Positions 8,694 through 18,217 of a stretch of DNA of 64,000 bases are shown in pieces. The DNA comes from Lachnospiraceae bacterium (GTDB lineage: Bacteria > Bacillota_A > Clostridia > Lachnospirales > Lachnospiraceae), in contig JAEEWS010000002.1 in NCBI GenBank assembly GCA_016287765.1, forward strand, positions 1-64,000. The letters run 5' to 3'. The notes under the pieces were generated by a model that saw nothing but the letters and a program-made list of their open reading frames with translations, was not told where the DNA came from and did not search any database. Made by a program: the position numbers and the translations under genes. How positions within the stretch are numbered: position 1 is the stretch's first letter; each line of letters starts with the position of its first letter.

Positions 8694-10715
8694 TTATTTC
8701 TTGAATACTGTCCAAAGGTGAGCAATATTCGCATACATATACTTATCTGCCCATACAAGGTTGTCAGGGAAGTTCACAAGCTTGGAGCTTACGATCTTGT
8801 AGTTACCTGCCGTTCTTAAGTATGAAATGGTCCAGATGTTCTCTTTGTGGAGATCATAGATCTGAAGTTCGATGGCATCTCTGCCTTCCTTGTCGGGAGT
8901 AACGAGCCACTTTTCATAAAGGTCGATGAGCTTCTGGAAATCGCCTGTGGGCTTTACGCCTCTTTCGCCGTTTGTCTGGTAGTATGTACCATACTCACCG
9001 TACCACTCTGCAGCCTGTGCTACGGGAACAAACGGAGCCGCACGGTCGATAAGGCCGAGACCGCTGACTGATGTATGAGGTCCGATGCAGGCGAGCCATG
9101 TATTGTTATCGATCTCCTGATCGTATGCTTCTGTTGTGAAGCCCTTGCAGTCAGTCTTAATACCTACTTTGTTCCAATACTGCTTAAGGATCTCGTATGT
9201 ATCGTTCTCATTGCTGTCGCCGAAGAAGTAGAATGTAAGGATAAGGTCTGTACCATCGGCGAAATCATAGAATCCGTCAGCGCCCTTCTTAAGGCCGCAA
9301 GCCTCAAGGAGCTTTGTTGCGGATGCTACATCATAATCTGTCCACTTATTGATCCACTCTTCGTCATAACCGAAGTTACCCTGCTGAGGAGCACACTGAC
9401 CGCCCTTAAGGAAGCTGTCGCTCAAGAGACCGGATACTTCCGTACGGTCTACGGAAATGGACATAGCCTGACGGAATTCCTTCTTTGCGAAAAGTTCTGC
9501 ATAGTTCTTATCTGTTGTTGTGTAGTTGAAGGTGATCTGAGGTCCGCCCCAGTCGCTCATCTGATACTGCTTTAATACAGCAGCGGAGCCCATATCGGCA
9601 AGTGTTGAAGAGATATCCTTCATATCAACGTCGATCTGATCGAGTTTGCCGTCTCTCACGAGAAGGAGCTTCTGATCGTCCGCAGAAACCTTTGTGAATG
9701 TGAGCTTATCTACATAAGGAAGTTGCTGACCCTTTGCGTCAACCTTCCAGAAATACTCATTACGTACGCACTCGCAGTAGTCACCCTTGTTGCTGTTCTT
9801 GCCGGGTTCCGTTGAAAGTACCCAGGCGTTGAGGGTAGGAAGTCCGGAAATGTTCCACCAGTTGTAAGATACAGCTTTTCCAAGGTCCTTAACTGTTGCA
9901 TAGGAAAGGCCCTTTGCCTGAGCGTTGATGAGAACCTGCTCATCGGAGAGGGTGCTCTCTGACCAGTAAGAATTGGGAATGAGGTCGATGAGGTAATGCT
10001 TGGGAGCCCAGCACCACTTGAAATCACCGTTCTCGATGAAGGTTGTGGAATACTTGGCATTTTCGAATGTCCAGGTTACTTCGTAATCGTTGACCTTTGT
10101 AAGTACTGCGAAGTTTCCTGTTACGTCATCCTTAGGTGCTACCCATGATGCCTTACCGTCGAAGTTTGTCTTATGAACAGCTTCATACCAGAAAACGATA
10201 TCATCAGCTGTAAAAGGTGTGCCGTCAGACCACTTCATGCCCTCACGAAGCTTGAATGTCCATACCTTGTAATCAGCGCTTACGCTGTAGGACTTGATAA
10301 CGTTGGGATAGTATGTACCATCGGAATTGTAATGGATGATGGACTCAAGCAGAGGTCTGGAAAGATCCCAGGAGCCGCTTGCCTGAAGGAGATTGATCGC
10401 TCCGCCGTAGGTACCGATCTGAAGAGCATCGCCCTGCGCATCAACCTGCTCGATGAATACATCATTCTTTGCGGGAAGTCTGTCTTCAACCTTAGCAGCG
10501 GATGTAATATTGGGTGCCTGAGAGAACTTCATCTCTTCTACGGGAACCGGTGTGGGTGTAGGTGTGGAAGTTGCCTGTGAAGGCGCCTGTGTAGCCTTTG
10601 CAGCCTTTGTGGGTGTAGGCTCAGCCTGTGTTGAGGGAGTCTTGGACTCGCCGCATGCCGCAAGTGAAACTACCATTGCTGCTGCAAGAAGCAGTGACAA
10701 AAGTCTTTTCTTCAT
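8694..10715 (-). CDS. oppA: Extracellular substrate-binding lipoprotein, family 5 (OppA type)
   Basis: The 673-residue protein has a clear lipoprotein signal (LAAAMVVSLAACGES, Cys about 21), a short Thr-Pro-rich spacer and an SBP_bac_5 fold with landmarks such as FKLREGMKWSDGTPFTADD (about residues 160-180). It is larger than typical OppA (about 540-600), a size often seen in family 5 proteins that bind sugars. It is the second gene of the operon, 15 bases after GH105, so it probably captures the oligosaccharides that GH105 later cleaves. Peptide binding cannot be excluded from sequence alone. Confidence 0.88.
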   Translation of the reverse strand: MKKRLLSLLLAAAMVVSLAACGESKTPSTQAEPTPTKAAKATQAPSQATSTPTPTPVPVEEMKFSQAPNITSAAKVEDRLPAKNDVFIEQVDAQGDALQIGTYGGAINLLQASGSWDLSRPLLESIIHYNSDGTYYPNVIKSYSVSADYKVWTFKLREGMKWSDGTPFTADDIVFWYEAVHKTNFDGKASWVAPKDDVTGNFAVLTKVNDYEVTWTFENAKYSTTFIENGDFKWCWAPKHYLIDLIPNSYWSESTLSDEQVLINAQAKGLSYATVKDLGKAVSYNWWNISGLPTLNAWVLSTEPGKNSNKGDYCECVRNEYFWKVDAKGQQLPYVDKLTFTKVSADDQKLLLVRDGKLDQIDVDMKDISSTLADMGSAAVLKQYQMSDWGGPQITFNYTTTDKNYAELFAKKEFRQAMSISVDRTEVSGLLSDSFLKGGQCAPQQGNFGYDEEWINKWTDYDVASATKLLEACGLKKGADGFYDFADGTDLILTFYFFGDSNENDTYEILKQYWNKVGIKTDCKGFTTEAYDQEIDNNTWLACIGPHTSVSGLGLIDRAAPFVPVAQAAEWYGEYGTYYQTNGERGVKPTGDFQKLIDLYEKWLVTPDKEGRDAIELQIYDLHKENIWTISYLRTAGNYKIVSSKLVNFPDNLVWADKYMYANIAHLWTVFKK

Positions 10716-10730
10716 AAAAAAGAATCCTCC

Positions 10731-11816
10731 TTAAAATTTGCGAGCTTTCAGCTCTAATAAGAATAAAATCGCCATAGCCTGTCCGTAAGGCATGGGTTTT
10801 ATTGCTATTTCTTTGTAAAACTGCTTTGATTCCCTTCCCATGGCGGTACCATAGGAAACCTGGTTTACAACTCCGTTCTCATCGATCTTCGAAAGCACGG
10901 CAGGCAGCGCCTTTCTTGCCGCTTCTTCATACTCGGGTCCGATGAGCCCTTCGTTTATGCCTTTAAGTAAGCCATATGCAAAGCCGCTGGTTGCGCTGGT
11001 CTCCACATAGGATGTGGGATCGTCTACAAGTGTATGCCACATTCCGGAAGGATCCTGGAATCTTACGAGGGCATCCGCCTGTCTTTTGAAGGCTTCCGTA
11101 AGGAAACGCTTTACGCAGGGTTCACATTCGACCATACCGAGGAATTCGGGGATCGCCGCCGTTGCCCAGCTGTTGCCTCTGCCCCAGAGAGCTTCGGCAA
11201 AGTTGTGATTACCGTTAAATGTCCAGCCGTGGAACCAGAGACCGGTCTTTTTGTCGGCCAGATATTTAATATGTAAAAGGAACTGGTATTTCGCTTCATC
11301 CACCCATTCCTTTTTACCGAAGATAATACCGCATTTTGCAAGAAACAGCACCGACATGAACAAAGTGTCGTCCCAGAGTTCCTGATCGTTCAGTGTGTCG
11401 CTTGTCATATGCTGGAAACCGCCTTCTTTGGTCTTCGGCAAGCCTGTCATAAGCCATTCGGCCCATTCTTTGCAAAGGTTTCCGTATTCTTCCTTCTTTG
11501 TGTGTTCATACACAAATGCAAGTGTCAACATAGGAGCCGTGGTATTAACGTTCTTAGAAGGAAGTCCGATGCCCATCTGCCTCTCGTAATACTTCAGCAG
11601 AATGTCCAGCATCCTTTCGTCTCCTGTTCTTTCAAACATCTTCCACATCCCGTAAAGTCCGACGCCCTGGGTCCATTCCCAGAATCTGTATCTGTTGACA
11701 TCGTCGCCGGCCAGGTTTTTCGTGGCCATACCTTTAAGGAACTGATCATCCTCTTCATAGAGGACCTTTTGGAAACTGTTCAGAAGAAGATCCAGCTTAT
11801 TATCGATTTCTTCCAT
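10731..11816 (-). CDS. GH105/GH88-type unsaturated rhamnogalacturonyl hydrolase
   Basis: The 361-residue protein has the alpha/alpha-barrel landmarks of the YteR/YesR family: RFWEWTQGVGLYGMWKM (about residues 43-60), LNDQELWDDTLFMS with the catalytic Asp (about 145-160), WFHGW (about 200) and RGNSWA (about 215). These enzymes remove the unsaturated galacturonic acid that pectate or rhamnogalacturonan lyases leave at the non-reducing end. There is no signal peptide, so it is cytoplasmic and needs an importer, which the following oppABCDF genes would supply. It is the first gene of the operon, divergent from an AraC regulator. Confidence 0.9.
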   Translation of the reverse strand: MEEIDNKLDLLLNSFQKVLYEEDDQFLKGMATKNLAGDDVNRYRFWEWTQGVGLYGMWKMFERTGDERMLDILLKYYERQMGIGLPSKNVNTTAPMLTLAFVYEHTKKEEYGNLCKEWAEWLMTGLPKTKEGGFQHMTSDTLNDQELWDDTLFMSVLFLAKCGIIFGKKEWVDEAKYQFLLHIKYLADKKTGLWFHGWTFNGNHNFAEALWGRGNSWATAAIPEFLGMVECEPCVKRFLTEAFKRQADALVRFQDPSGMWHTLVDDPTSYVETSATSGFAYGLLKGINEGLIGPEYEEAARKALPAVLSKIDENGVVNQVSYGTAMGRESKQFYKEIAIKPMPYGQAMAILFLLELKARKF

Positions 11817-11833
11817 GTCACTCCCTATTAAAA

Positions 11834-11914
11834 TTGGTAACTTTTAGTTAAAACCTTGTTAACTTACGTTAATTTTGTGTAAACATAATAACAAAGTTTA
11901 CCAATCTCAAACAA
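11834..11914 (-). promoter_or_regulatory. GH105-opp promoter with inverted TTGGTAA elements (candidate AraC operator)
   Basis: On the minus strand TTGTTT (11909-11914), an 18-base spacer and TATTAT (11885-11890) form a plausible promoter. TTGGTAACTTTT (from 11834, plus strand) and TTGGTAAACTTTG (11892-11904, minus strand) are inverted copies about 60 bases apart; the second lies in the promoter spacer. The placement suits an AraC-type regulator, but binding is inferred. Confidence 0.5.
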
Positions 11915-11945
11915 CGTATAATTTGCGTTTTTACAGGAGAAAACA

Positions 11946-11974
11946 TTGCATTTTTTGCTTTTCTATGGTATTAT
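11946..11974 (+). promoter_or_regulatory. Promoter of the AraC-type regulator gene
   Basis: TTGCAT (11946-11951), 17 bases, TATTAT (11969-11974), about 65 bases before the regulator ATG. Confidence 0.65.
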
Positions 11975-12039
11975 TGAATATACGAGTATTATTTTGTCTA
12001 TGTTTTTTTGTATATTTTGCACAAATGAAAGGGTAGTTT

Positions 12040-12915
12040 ATGGCATCAAACGATATATTGGCATATGAACAGGGTTTTGTGGAAACCATAGGAAATGATT
12101 CCGATCCTCTGTTCTATCTGTTTGATTTCGATGTTAGAAGTTTTGACATAAACATGGAATTTCAGCATTTCCATCGTTTTTACGAGATACATGTACTGTT
12201 AGATAAAGAAGCCGAGCATCTTGTGGACGGTGCCCTCTTTCCTCTGCGGCAATATGACATAACTCTGCTGCCGCCCCTCAAACTCCACAAATCAATCTAT
12301 CCTGAGGGTGATCCTGTAAGGAGACTTATCATCGACTTCTCCATCCCCGAAGAGTCGAACCCCATTCTTAAGGAAGAAACCTTAAGACTTCTGTCCGTCT
12401 TCTATGCCGATCCTCCGGTGCTGAGATTTTCGGAGGTGGAACAGGCGGACATATTTTCCCATATAAATGAAATTTGGCGGCTTCTGAAGCTAAAAGAACC
12501 GGGATATATGCTTCAGGTGCACGCGGAGTTTATGCGATTTCTGTTCTGTCTGAACAGATATGCGCCGAAGAACTCTTATAAGACGGTGAAGGAAGATACT
12601 CTCGAGGAAAAGATCTACCAGGTCACCTCCTATATTCACGCACATTTTGCGGAGGAACTGTCCCTGGAATCGCTTTCCCAGATGTTCTTTATATCGCCTT
12701 ACTATCTTTCCCACCAGTTCAAAGCCATAACAGGCTTCAATCTGGTGAATTACATCCAGATGACCCGCATCCGAAACGCCCAGCAGATGCTGCTCTCGGA
12801 TAACCTTAAGATCACAGACATTGCCGGTGCCTGCGGCTTTAACTCGTTTTCGCAGTTCAACCGGACTTTCAACAAATTTGTGGGCAAAAGCCCCAGAGAA
12901 TTCCGCCGTCCCTGA
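12040..12915 (+). CDS. AraC family transcriptional regulator with cupin sensor domain
   Basis: The 291-residue protein has an N-terminal cupin-like ligand domain (about 20-130) and two C-terminal helix-turn-helix motifs (about 190-291). The second has the family signature CGFNSFSQFNRTFNKFVGKSPREFRR. AAAGGG lies ahead of the ATG. It is divergent from the GH105-opp operon across 223 bases, so it very likely controls that operon in response to a pectin-derived sugar. The inducer is unknown. Confidence 0.9.
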   Translation: MASNDILAYEQGFVETIGNDSDPLFYLFDFDVRSFDINMEFQHFHRFYEIHVLLDKEAEHLVDGALFPLRQYDITLLPPLKLHKSIYPEGDPVRRLIIDFSIPEESNPILKEETLRLLSVFYADPPVLRFSEVEQADIFSHINEIWRLLKLKEPGYMLQVHAEFMRFLFCLNRYAPKNSYKTVKEDTLEEKIYQVTSYIHAHFAEELSLESLSQMFFISPYYLSHQFKAITGFNLVNYIQMTRIRNAQQMLLSDNLKITDIAGACGFNSFSQFNRTFNKFVGKSPREFRRP

Positions 12916-12928
12916 GGACGGCGTTTTT
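12905..12928 (+). terminator. Intrinsic terminator overlapping the AraC gene stop
   Basis: GCCGTC and GACGGC pair around CCTGAG, followed by TTTTTATT. The stop TGA (12913-12915) lies in the loop. Confidence 0.85.
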
Positions 12929-12950
12929 ATTCTCAGTTTTCCTTTTATTA

Positions 12951-15125
12951 TCAGATCTTGAACGAATTAAGTTCTTCCTTAAGCTGTCCTGCTTCCTGCT
13001 CCAGTGAGGAGATTACGGAATTCAGGCTTTCCACTTCTTCCTTGGTGATCTGAGAGCTCTTTTCGAGTTCCTCCGCCATTGCTTCCGTTTCGTGAAGAAC
13101 GGAAGATATGCTCTGGATGGAGCTTACGGTATGCTCCTTTGCGCTTTCGATCTCCTTTACCTGACTGCCGATGTTTGCAATGCTTCCCGCTATGTTGCGG
13201 ACGCTGTCTTCGATATCGGTGAATTTCTTAAGGGTGCTCTCCACAGCGATACCCTGCTGTGTAACTATATCGTCCGCCTGCTTTGCGGATGCGACCGTAT
13301 CACCTGTCCTCTTAACGATAGAACCGATGATCTTCCTGATCTCGTTTGCCGCTTCCTTTGACTGGTCCGCAAGAACACGGATCTCGTTTGCAACAACAGC
13401 GAAGCCTCTGCCGGCATCACCGGATCTTGCCGCTTCGATGGATGCATTCAGTGAAAGAAGGTTGGTCTGGGTTGCGATGTCATTGATGGTCTCAACGATC
13501 TGGTTGATGGTCTTTGTTTCGCCTGCCAATGCCTGGATATCGTTAATGACGGTCTTTGTAACGGTTGCCGTCTCTCCCGCCTTAGCCTTCAGCTCGTCTA
13601 CGGATCTAACGCCCTCGGCAACTGCTTCGGTTGCGTTTCCGGCCATTCCTTCGATGTCGTTTACATTCTTTCTCACATCATCGATCTTTTCGTTGAGGAT
13701 CTCGGTGTCGGCAAGACAGTCGGAAGCATCCGAAGCCTGCATCGTGATACCGCGCTTGATCTCGTCGATCGATGTGTTCATTCTTCCGGCGGAGTTCAGG
13801 AGCTCATTTGCTGATTCAACCAGTTCTCCGGAGGAGGTGTTCAGGGCATCCGACGCATTTGTTGCCTGAACGATGAGTTTCTTTGTATTATGAAGCATCC
13901 TGTCCGTAGCATTCGACAGTTTGCCAAGTTCGTCTTTTCGTGTGGATTTGAGCCTTTCTCTTAAGTCGCCTTCCGCCGCCTTTCCGAGGACATTCACCGT
14001 TGCATCGATGGTACGGCTGAAGCCCAGGGAAACGAAAAGCCCGATGAGGATGCTGACCACGGCGCTTATCAATGTTAAGACGATCGTTATGACCCTTATG
14101 CTGTTCGCGGTCTTTACGATCTCGGATTCCGCGATCCTTCCGCAGAGCATTGCGCCGGTATCGCCGATCTTGTAGAAGAGGCAAAGATACTTGACACCGT
14201 CTATCTTTTCATATGAACTGCCGCTGATCTCGGTGGAATTGACCGCATATTTGTAAAAATCCGTACCGTAGAAGATATTTCCGACAAGACCGTTTCTCGT
14301 GGTCTCGTTTCCGTCTCTTGTAACAAGGGCAAATTTCGAAGTTTCGCCCAAATTTATCTGCGCAAGGGAATTTTTTACGATCTCGGTGTTTACGTCGGCG
14401 GTAATGTATCCGATCTTTTCGCCTATGGAATTGTGAAAGCTCTTCACATAGACCATGCTGTAATCGCCTTTGCTCATACCGAAGCTGTCTATGTAACTGT
14501 GGATGCCGATCCATGCCTCGTCGGAACCGATGTTCTTAAAGATCTCCCCCTCATTGGCGGTGTCAAAGCTGTCTCCTCCGGTAGTTCCGAGGATCAGATA
14601 AGAGCCGTTGGAGGACATGCTCTTGTTGACGGCATATGTCAGAATGCTGACATCCAGCGTCATATCATCTGCTTCCGCAACCTGCTTGAGCATACCCTGG
14701 ATGTTGCTCTTTGCCAATTTCTCATCATCCGAGCCCGCCTCAAAGCCTCCGCCGAAATATGAATTCAGGCTGTTTACGCTCAGCACCTGTTCAGCCTTGG
14801 ATTCCACAATTTTAGTAACAAGGTCGAAATAGTTACCGGTGGATTCGATGGTGGATTTTGCCGTATTCCTGAAGCTGTCGATAAGGGCTGCCTTCGATTT
14901 TTCATATGAACTGATTCCCAGAACCATGACCAGAAGCACAGGCACCAGGAAGCTTAAAAGAAGCTTTGCCCTTATGCTCTTCGTGATCCTTGTCTTTGTC
15001 TCAGCCGATGCGCTTACTGCCGTCTTCTTTACATTTCCTGCAATCTTCTTCATCGATCCCGCAGCTTTTTTCATTGAACTCGACGCGTTCTTCACGGAAC
15101 CCTTAACCTTTTCCATCATCTTCAT
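12951..15125 (-). CDS. Methyl-accepting chemotaxis protein with lysine-rich cytoplasmic N-terminus
   Basis: A 724-residue chemoreceptor: a cytoplasmic Lys/Ala/Ser-rich N-terminus (residues 1-54), TM1 (about 55-72), an extracellular sensor of Cache type (about 75-340), TM2 (about 345-367), HAMP ([20 protein letters not shown]) and a signalling domain with the conserved hairpin tip ([22 protein letters not shown]). I chose ATG 15125, because GGAGG sits 7 bases before it; a TTG two codons upstream would lie 1 base from the same site. The N-terminal tail repeats an amphipathic pattern ([18 protein letters not shown]) not usual for MCPs. It follows iolE by 47 bases with no terminator seen, so it may belong to the inositol regulon. 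Confidence 0.88.
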   Translation of the reverse strand: MKMMEKVKGSVKNASSSMKKAAGSMKKIAGNVKKTAVSASAETKTRITKSIRAKLLLSFLVPVLLVMVLGISSYEKSKAALIDSFRNTAKSTIESTGNYFDLVTKIVESKAEQVLSVNSLNSYFGGGFEAGSDDEKLAKSNIQGMLKQVAEADDMTLDVSILTYAVNKSMSSNGSYLILGTTGGDSFDTANEGEIFKNIGSDEAWIGIHSYIDSFGMSKGDYSMVYVKSFHNSIGEKIGYITADVNTEIVKNSLAQINLGETSKFALVTRDGNETTRNGLVGNIFYGTDFYKYAVNSTEISGSSYEKIDGVKYLCLFYKIGDTGAMLCGRIAESEIVKTANSIRVITIVLTLISAVVSILIGLFVSLGFSRTIDATVNVLGKAAEGDLRERLKSTRKDELGKLSNATDRMLHNTKKLIVQATNASDALNTSSGELVESANELLNSAGRMNTSIDEIKRGITMQASDASDCLADTEILNEKIDDVRKNVNDIEGMAGNATEAVAEGVRSVDELKAKAGETATVTKTVINDIQALAGETKTINQIVETINDIATQTNLLSLNASIEAARSGDAGRGFAVVANEIRVLADQSKEAANEIRKIIGSIVKRTGDTVASAKQADDIVTQQGIAVESTLKKFTDIEDSVRNIAGSIANIGSQVKEIESAKEHTVSSIQSISSVLHETEAMAEELEKSSQITKEEVESLNSVISSLEQEAGQLKEELNSFKI

Positions 15126-15172
15126 AAACAATCCTCCATCTTCTTACCTGAGACCGGCTTTACTCCTCCCCT

Positions 15173-16069
15173 TTACAGCCCCGTCTTCTCCGCAATGAAC
15201 TTGCGGGCCATGATCGCATATTTAAGGGGATTTGCCTTAGCAGGATCCTGCTCGGCTTCCACCAGAAACCATCCCGTATAGTCCATTTTCTCCAGTTCCG
15301 CAAATACCGCATCAAAATCCACGCAACCGTCTCCGGGCACTGTGAATGTCCCCTCTCTGACTGCTTTAAGGAAAGACCAGCGGCCTTCGGTAGCTTTTTT
15401 AAGAACATCCGGGCGAACATCCTTAAGATGCACATGCCCGATCCTTTCGGGATAATTCTTTAATATATAAGTGGGATCTTCACCGGAAAATGTAAAGTGT
15501 CCCGTATCATAACAGAGATATACCAGCTCCGGATCCGTATCATCCAGCATACGTGCTGTTTCTTCTATGGTCTGTACCCCGGTCCCCATGTGATGATGGA
15601 AGCAAAGCTTAAAACCTCTCTCCTTTGCAACTTTTCCCAGCCTGTTAAGACCGGTGCACATTTTCTGCCATTCATCCTCCGTAAAATGTACCTTGTTATC
15701 AAAAATGGAAAGAGCTTCATTTCCCTGAACGGAATAACTCTGTTCGGATACATTTATTCTGTCGGCTCCCATTGCCTCAAGATAATCAAGTTCCTTAATA
15801 AACTCCCGTTCGGTCTCTTCGTAGGGTTTTGTGACCAAAAAGGAAGAGAACCATTTGCTGGCTATCCTCATCCCTCTGAGTTCAAGCGCTTCCTTAAGAA
15901 CCGCCGTATCCTTGGGATACTTATTTCCCACTTCACAGCCGGTAAATCCCGCAAGTGCCATTTCGCTGACGCACTGCTCGAAGGTGTTTTCTCCTCCGAG
16001 AGCAGGCATATCATCATTCGTCCATCCGATCGGAGCAATCCCCAATTTTACCTTATCTTTGCTAAACAT
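15173..16069 (-). CDS. iolE: Inosose dehydratase
   Basis: The 298-residue protein matches IolE (TIM-barrel, xylose-isomerase-like): LGIAPIGWTNDDMPALGG at the N-terminus, YLCYDTGHFTFSG and HVHLKDVRPDVLKKA carry the metal ligands, and WFLVEAEQDPAKANP is near the end. It converts 2-keto-myo-inositol (scyllo-inosose) to 3D-(3,5/4)-trihydroxycyclohexane-1,2-dione, the IolD substrate. It lies 211 bases downstream of iolD and may have its own promoter. Confidence 0.95.
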   Translation of the reverse strand: MFSKDKVKLGIAPIGWTNDDMPALGGENTFEQCVSEMALAGFTGCEVGNKYPKDTAVLKEALELRGMRIASKWFSSFLVTKPYEETEREFIKELDYLEAMGADRINVSEQSYSVQGNEALSIFDNKVHFTEDEWQKMCTGLNRLGKVAKERGFKLCFHHHMGTGVQTIEETARMLDDTDPELVYLCYDTGHFTFSGEDPTYILKNYPERIGHVHLKDVRPDVLKKATEGRWSFLKAVREGTFTVPGDGCVDFDAVFAELEKMDYTGWFLVEAEQDPAKANPLKYAIMARKFIAEKTGL

Positions 16070-16280
16070 AACCGTCGTGTCCTTTCAATTGTTTTTTTAG
16101 AGTACAGTTTTTTTGCTGTATTTTTTGACCGAGCACGATGAAAAGTCCACTGTTCTTATAAAAAAAATTAGGAAATAATTGGAACTTACTCATCATATTA
16201 TCAAAAAAAGTACAACAAATATCACTTATTTATTGTCATGTTTCGATTATATTTACTTTTCTGCCATTTATCTGCAGTTC
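16070..16280 (-). promoter_or_regulatory. iolD-iolE intergenic region with candidate promoter
   Basis: An AT-rich 211-base gap. A perfect TATAAT lies on the minus strand (16246-16251), with only a weak -35 (CAGATA) at 17 bases. A small TACAG/CTGTA hairpin sits just before the iolE ribosome binding site (AAAGGA). I see no terminator after iolD, so iolE may have both read-through and its own start. Confidence 0.4.
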
Positions 16281-18206
16281 CTAAAATTTTCTTGCCTTAT
16301 CCAGATGATCCATACGGTTTTCATATGCTTTATGGATCTTGTCATTGGAGAAAGAATCTCCCAGGCCTACATTCCACCAGGAAAGATAGCCGTCGGTCAT
16401 GGTCTTTGGCATAGCCTTTATATCGATCAGAGCAGAAACTTCATCCTTCTTTGCTGCCTCCAAAGCGTCTTCCAATTCCTTCATGGTGGTGGCTGTATAG
16501 CCCTTGCAGCCGTATCCTCTTGCAATCATAGCAAAGTCGGTGTAAATAAGATCTCCGTCCAGCTTATCCTCTTTTCTGTAACGGAACATGGTAGCGAGAG
16601 AGCCTATGCCGTTACTCATCTGAAGATTATTGATACATCCGAAACCGCAATTGTCAAAAAGCAGCACGATGATCTTTTTCTTCTCCTGTAAGGAAGTGGC
16701 CAGTTCCGAATGGAGCATCATAAAAGCTCCGTCTCCCACCATGGCATATACCTGCTGTTCCGGTCTTGCCAGCTTCGCTCCGAAGGCTGCGGCTATTTCC
16801 CAGCCCATACAGGAGTATCCGTATTCCATGTTGTAGGAATCCTTTTCTTCCGTGGTCCACATTCTTTGAAGATCCCCCGGAAGGCTTCCGGAAGCGGCGC
16901 AGATAACGGCATCCTTTTCTATTTTTTCTCTTATAAGGCCAATGGCAGCTGTCTGAGTGATGACACCGCCTGTGACCTTTTTAAACTCCTCAAGTACTCC
17001 GGGCTCCATGGCCTTTATGAGAGGCTTGTAATCCGCATTGTATTCCGTAGAAGTAAGGAACTCCATTTCCTTCTTCCATACGGCCCTCGCTTCACTTATC
17101 TCATTCCTGTAACCGCTCAGGTATTTTTCCTTTTTAAGGCGATCCGTAAGTTTTAAAAGTGCTGCCTTGGCATCACTTACCAAGGGCTGTCCGTTCATTT
17201 TCAGGCTGTGATATCTCGATACGTTGATCCACAGGAAATCCACATCGGGATCCGCAAACAGTTCCTTTGAACCGGTGGTAAAATCCGAAAGCTTTGTGCC
17301 CACGCCTATGATGAGATCTGCCTTTCTTGCCATCATATTGGCGGAAAGATTGCCCGTTACTCCCAGTCCTCCCAGGTTGTAAGGATTTTCACTTCCCGTT
17401 GCGCTTTTTCCGGATTGTGTTTCTGCATAAGGTATATTAAAGTTCTTACAAAATTCAAGTAAGGCATCTCCGCTTTCCGAATATCTGACACCGCCGCCTG
17501 CGATCACCAGAGGTCTGCTCTTCTTTTTAATAAGTTCTACCGCGTCGGTCAGTTCTTCCTCTGCCGGAATTCTTCTTGTGATCTTCAGCACTCTTTTTGC
17601 CAGAAACTCCTCCGGCCAGTCAAAACGCTCTCCCTGTACATCCTGGGGCAGAGATATGCACACTCCTCCGGTCATTTCCGGATCGGTAAGTACTCTCATG
17701 GCATTTATCATGCCGCTCATAAGCTGCTCCGGACGGGCTATCCTGTCCCAATATCTTGATACAGGCTTAAAAGCATCACTGGTGGTAAGGTTCAGATCCC
17801 AGGGCTGTTCCACCTGCTGAAGCACCGGATCCGGCTGTCTCGTGGCAAAGGCATCTCCCGTAAACACGAGGAGAGGTAGGCTGTTGGCTGTGGCATCCGC
17901 CACAGCGGTAACCATATTTGCCGCACCCGGTCCTATGGATGACGCACAGGCAATGATCTTTCTTCTGTTATTCTGTTTTGCAAAGCCCGCTGCCGCATGG
18001 GCCATACCCTGTTCATTCCGCCCCTGGAACACCTTAAGGTTTCCGGGATCTTCTTCCAGTGCCTGTCCGAGTCCAAGCACAAAACCGTGTCCGAAAATAG
18101 TGAACACACCTTCCACAAACTTGGATTCCACTCCGTCAAAGGAAACATACTGATTATCAAGGAAGCGCACCAGCGCCTGTCCTACCGTAAGATTAACAGT
18201 TCCCAT
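16281..18206 (-). CDS. iolD: 3D-(3,5/4)-trihydroxycyclohexane-1,2-dione hydrolase (ThDP enzyme)
   Basis: A 641-residue thiamine-diphosphate enzyme. It hydrolyses the cyclic dione to 5-deoxy-glucuronate, the ring-opening step of myo-inositol breakdown. GNEQGMAHAAAGFAKQ-like cofactor residues lie near 70, a central domain near 240-370, and the ThDP-Mg motif MVGDGAFMMLHSEL...NNCGFGCINN-type segment near 505-540. The open frame extends 32 codons upstream, but MGTVNLTVGQALVRF is the conserved start and AAGGAG stands before this ATG. It begins 11 bases after iolB. Confidence 0.95.
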   Translation of the reverse strand: MGTVNLTVGQALVRFLDNQYVSFDGVESKFVEGVFTIFGHGFVLGLGQALEEDPGNLKVFQGRNEQGMAHAAAGFAKQNNRRKIIACASSIGPGAANMVTAVADATANSLPLLVFTGDAFATRQPDPVLQQVEQPWDLNLTTSDAFKPVSRYWDRIARPEQLMSGMINAMRVLTDPEMTGGVCISLPQDVQGERFDWPEEFLAKRVLKITRRIPAEEELTDAVELIKKKSRPLVIAGGGVRYSESGDALLEFCKNFNIPYAETQSGKSATGSENPYNLGGLGVTGNLSANMMARKADLIIGVGTKLSDFTTGSKELFADPDVDFLWINVSRYHSLKMNGQPLVSDAKAALLKLTDRLKKEKYLSGYRNEISEARAVWKKEMEFLTSTEYNADYKPLIKAMEPGVLEEFKKVTGGVITQTAAIGLIREKIEKDAVICAASGSLPGDLQRMWTTEEKDSYNMEYGYSCMGWEIAAAFGAKLARPEQQVYAMVGDGAFMMLHSELATSLQEKKKIIVLLFDNCGFGCINNLQMSNGIGSLATMFRYRKEDKLDGDLIYTDFAMIARGYGCKGYTATTMKELEDALEAAKKDEVSALIDIKAMPKTMTDGYLSWWNVGLGDSFSNDKIHKAYENRMDHLDKARKF

Positions 18207-18217
18207 AGTCTTCTCCT

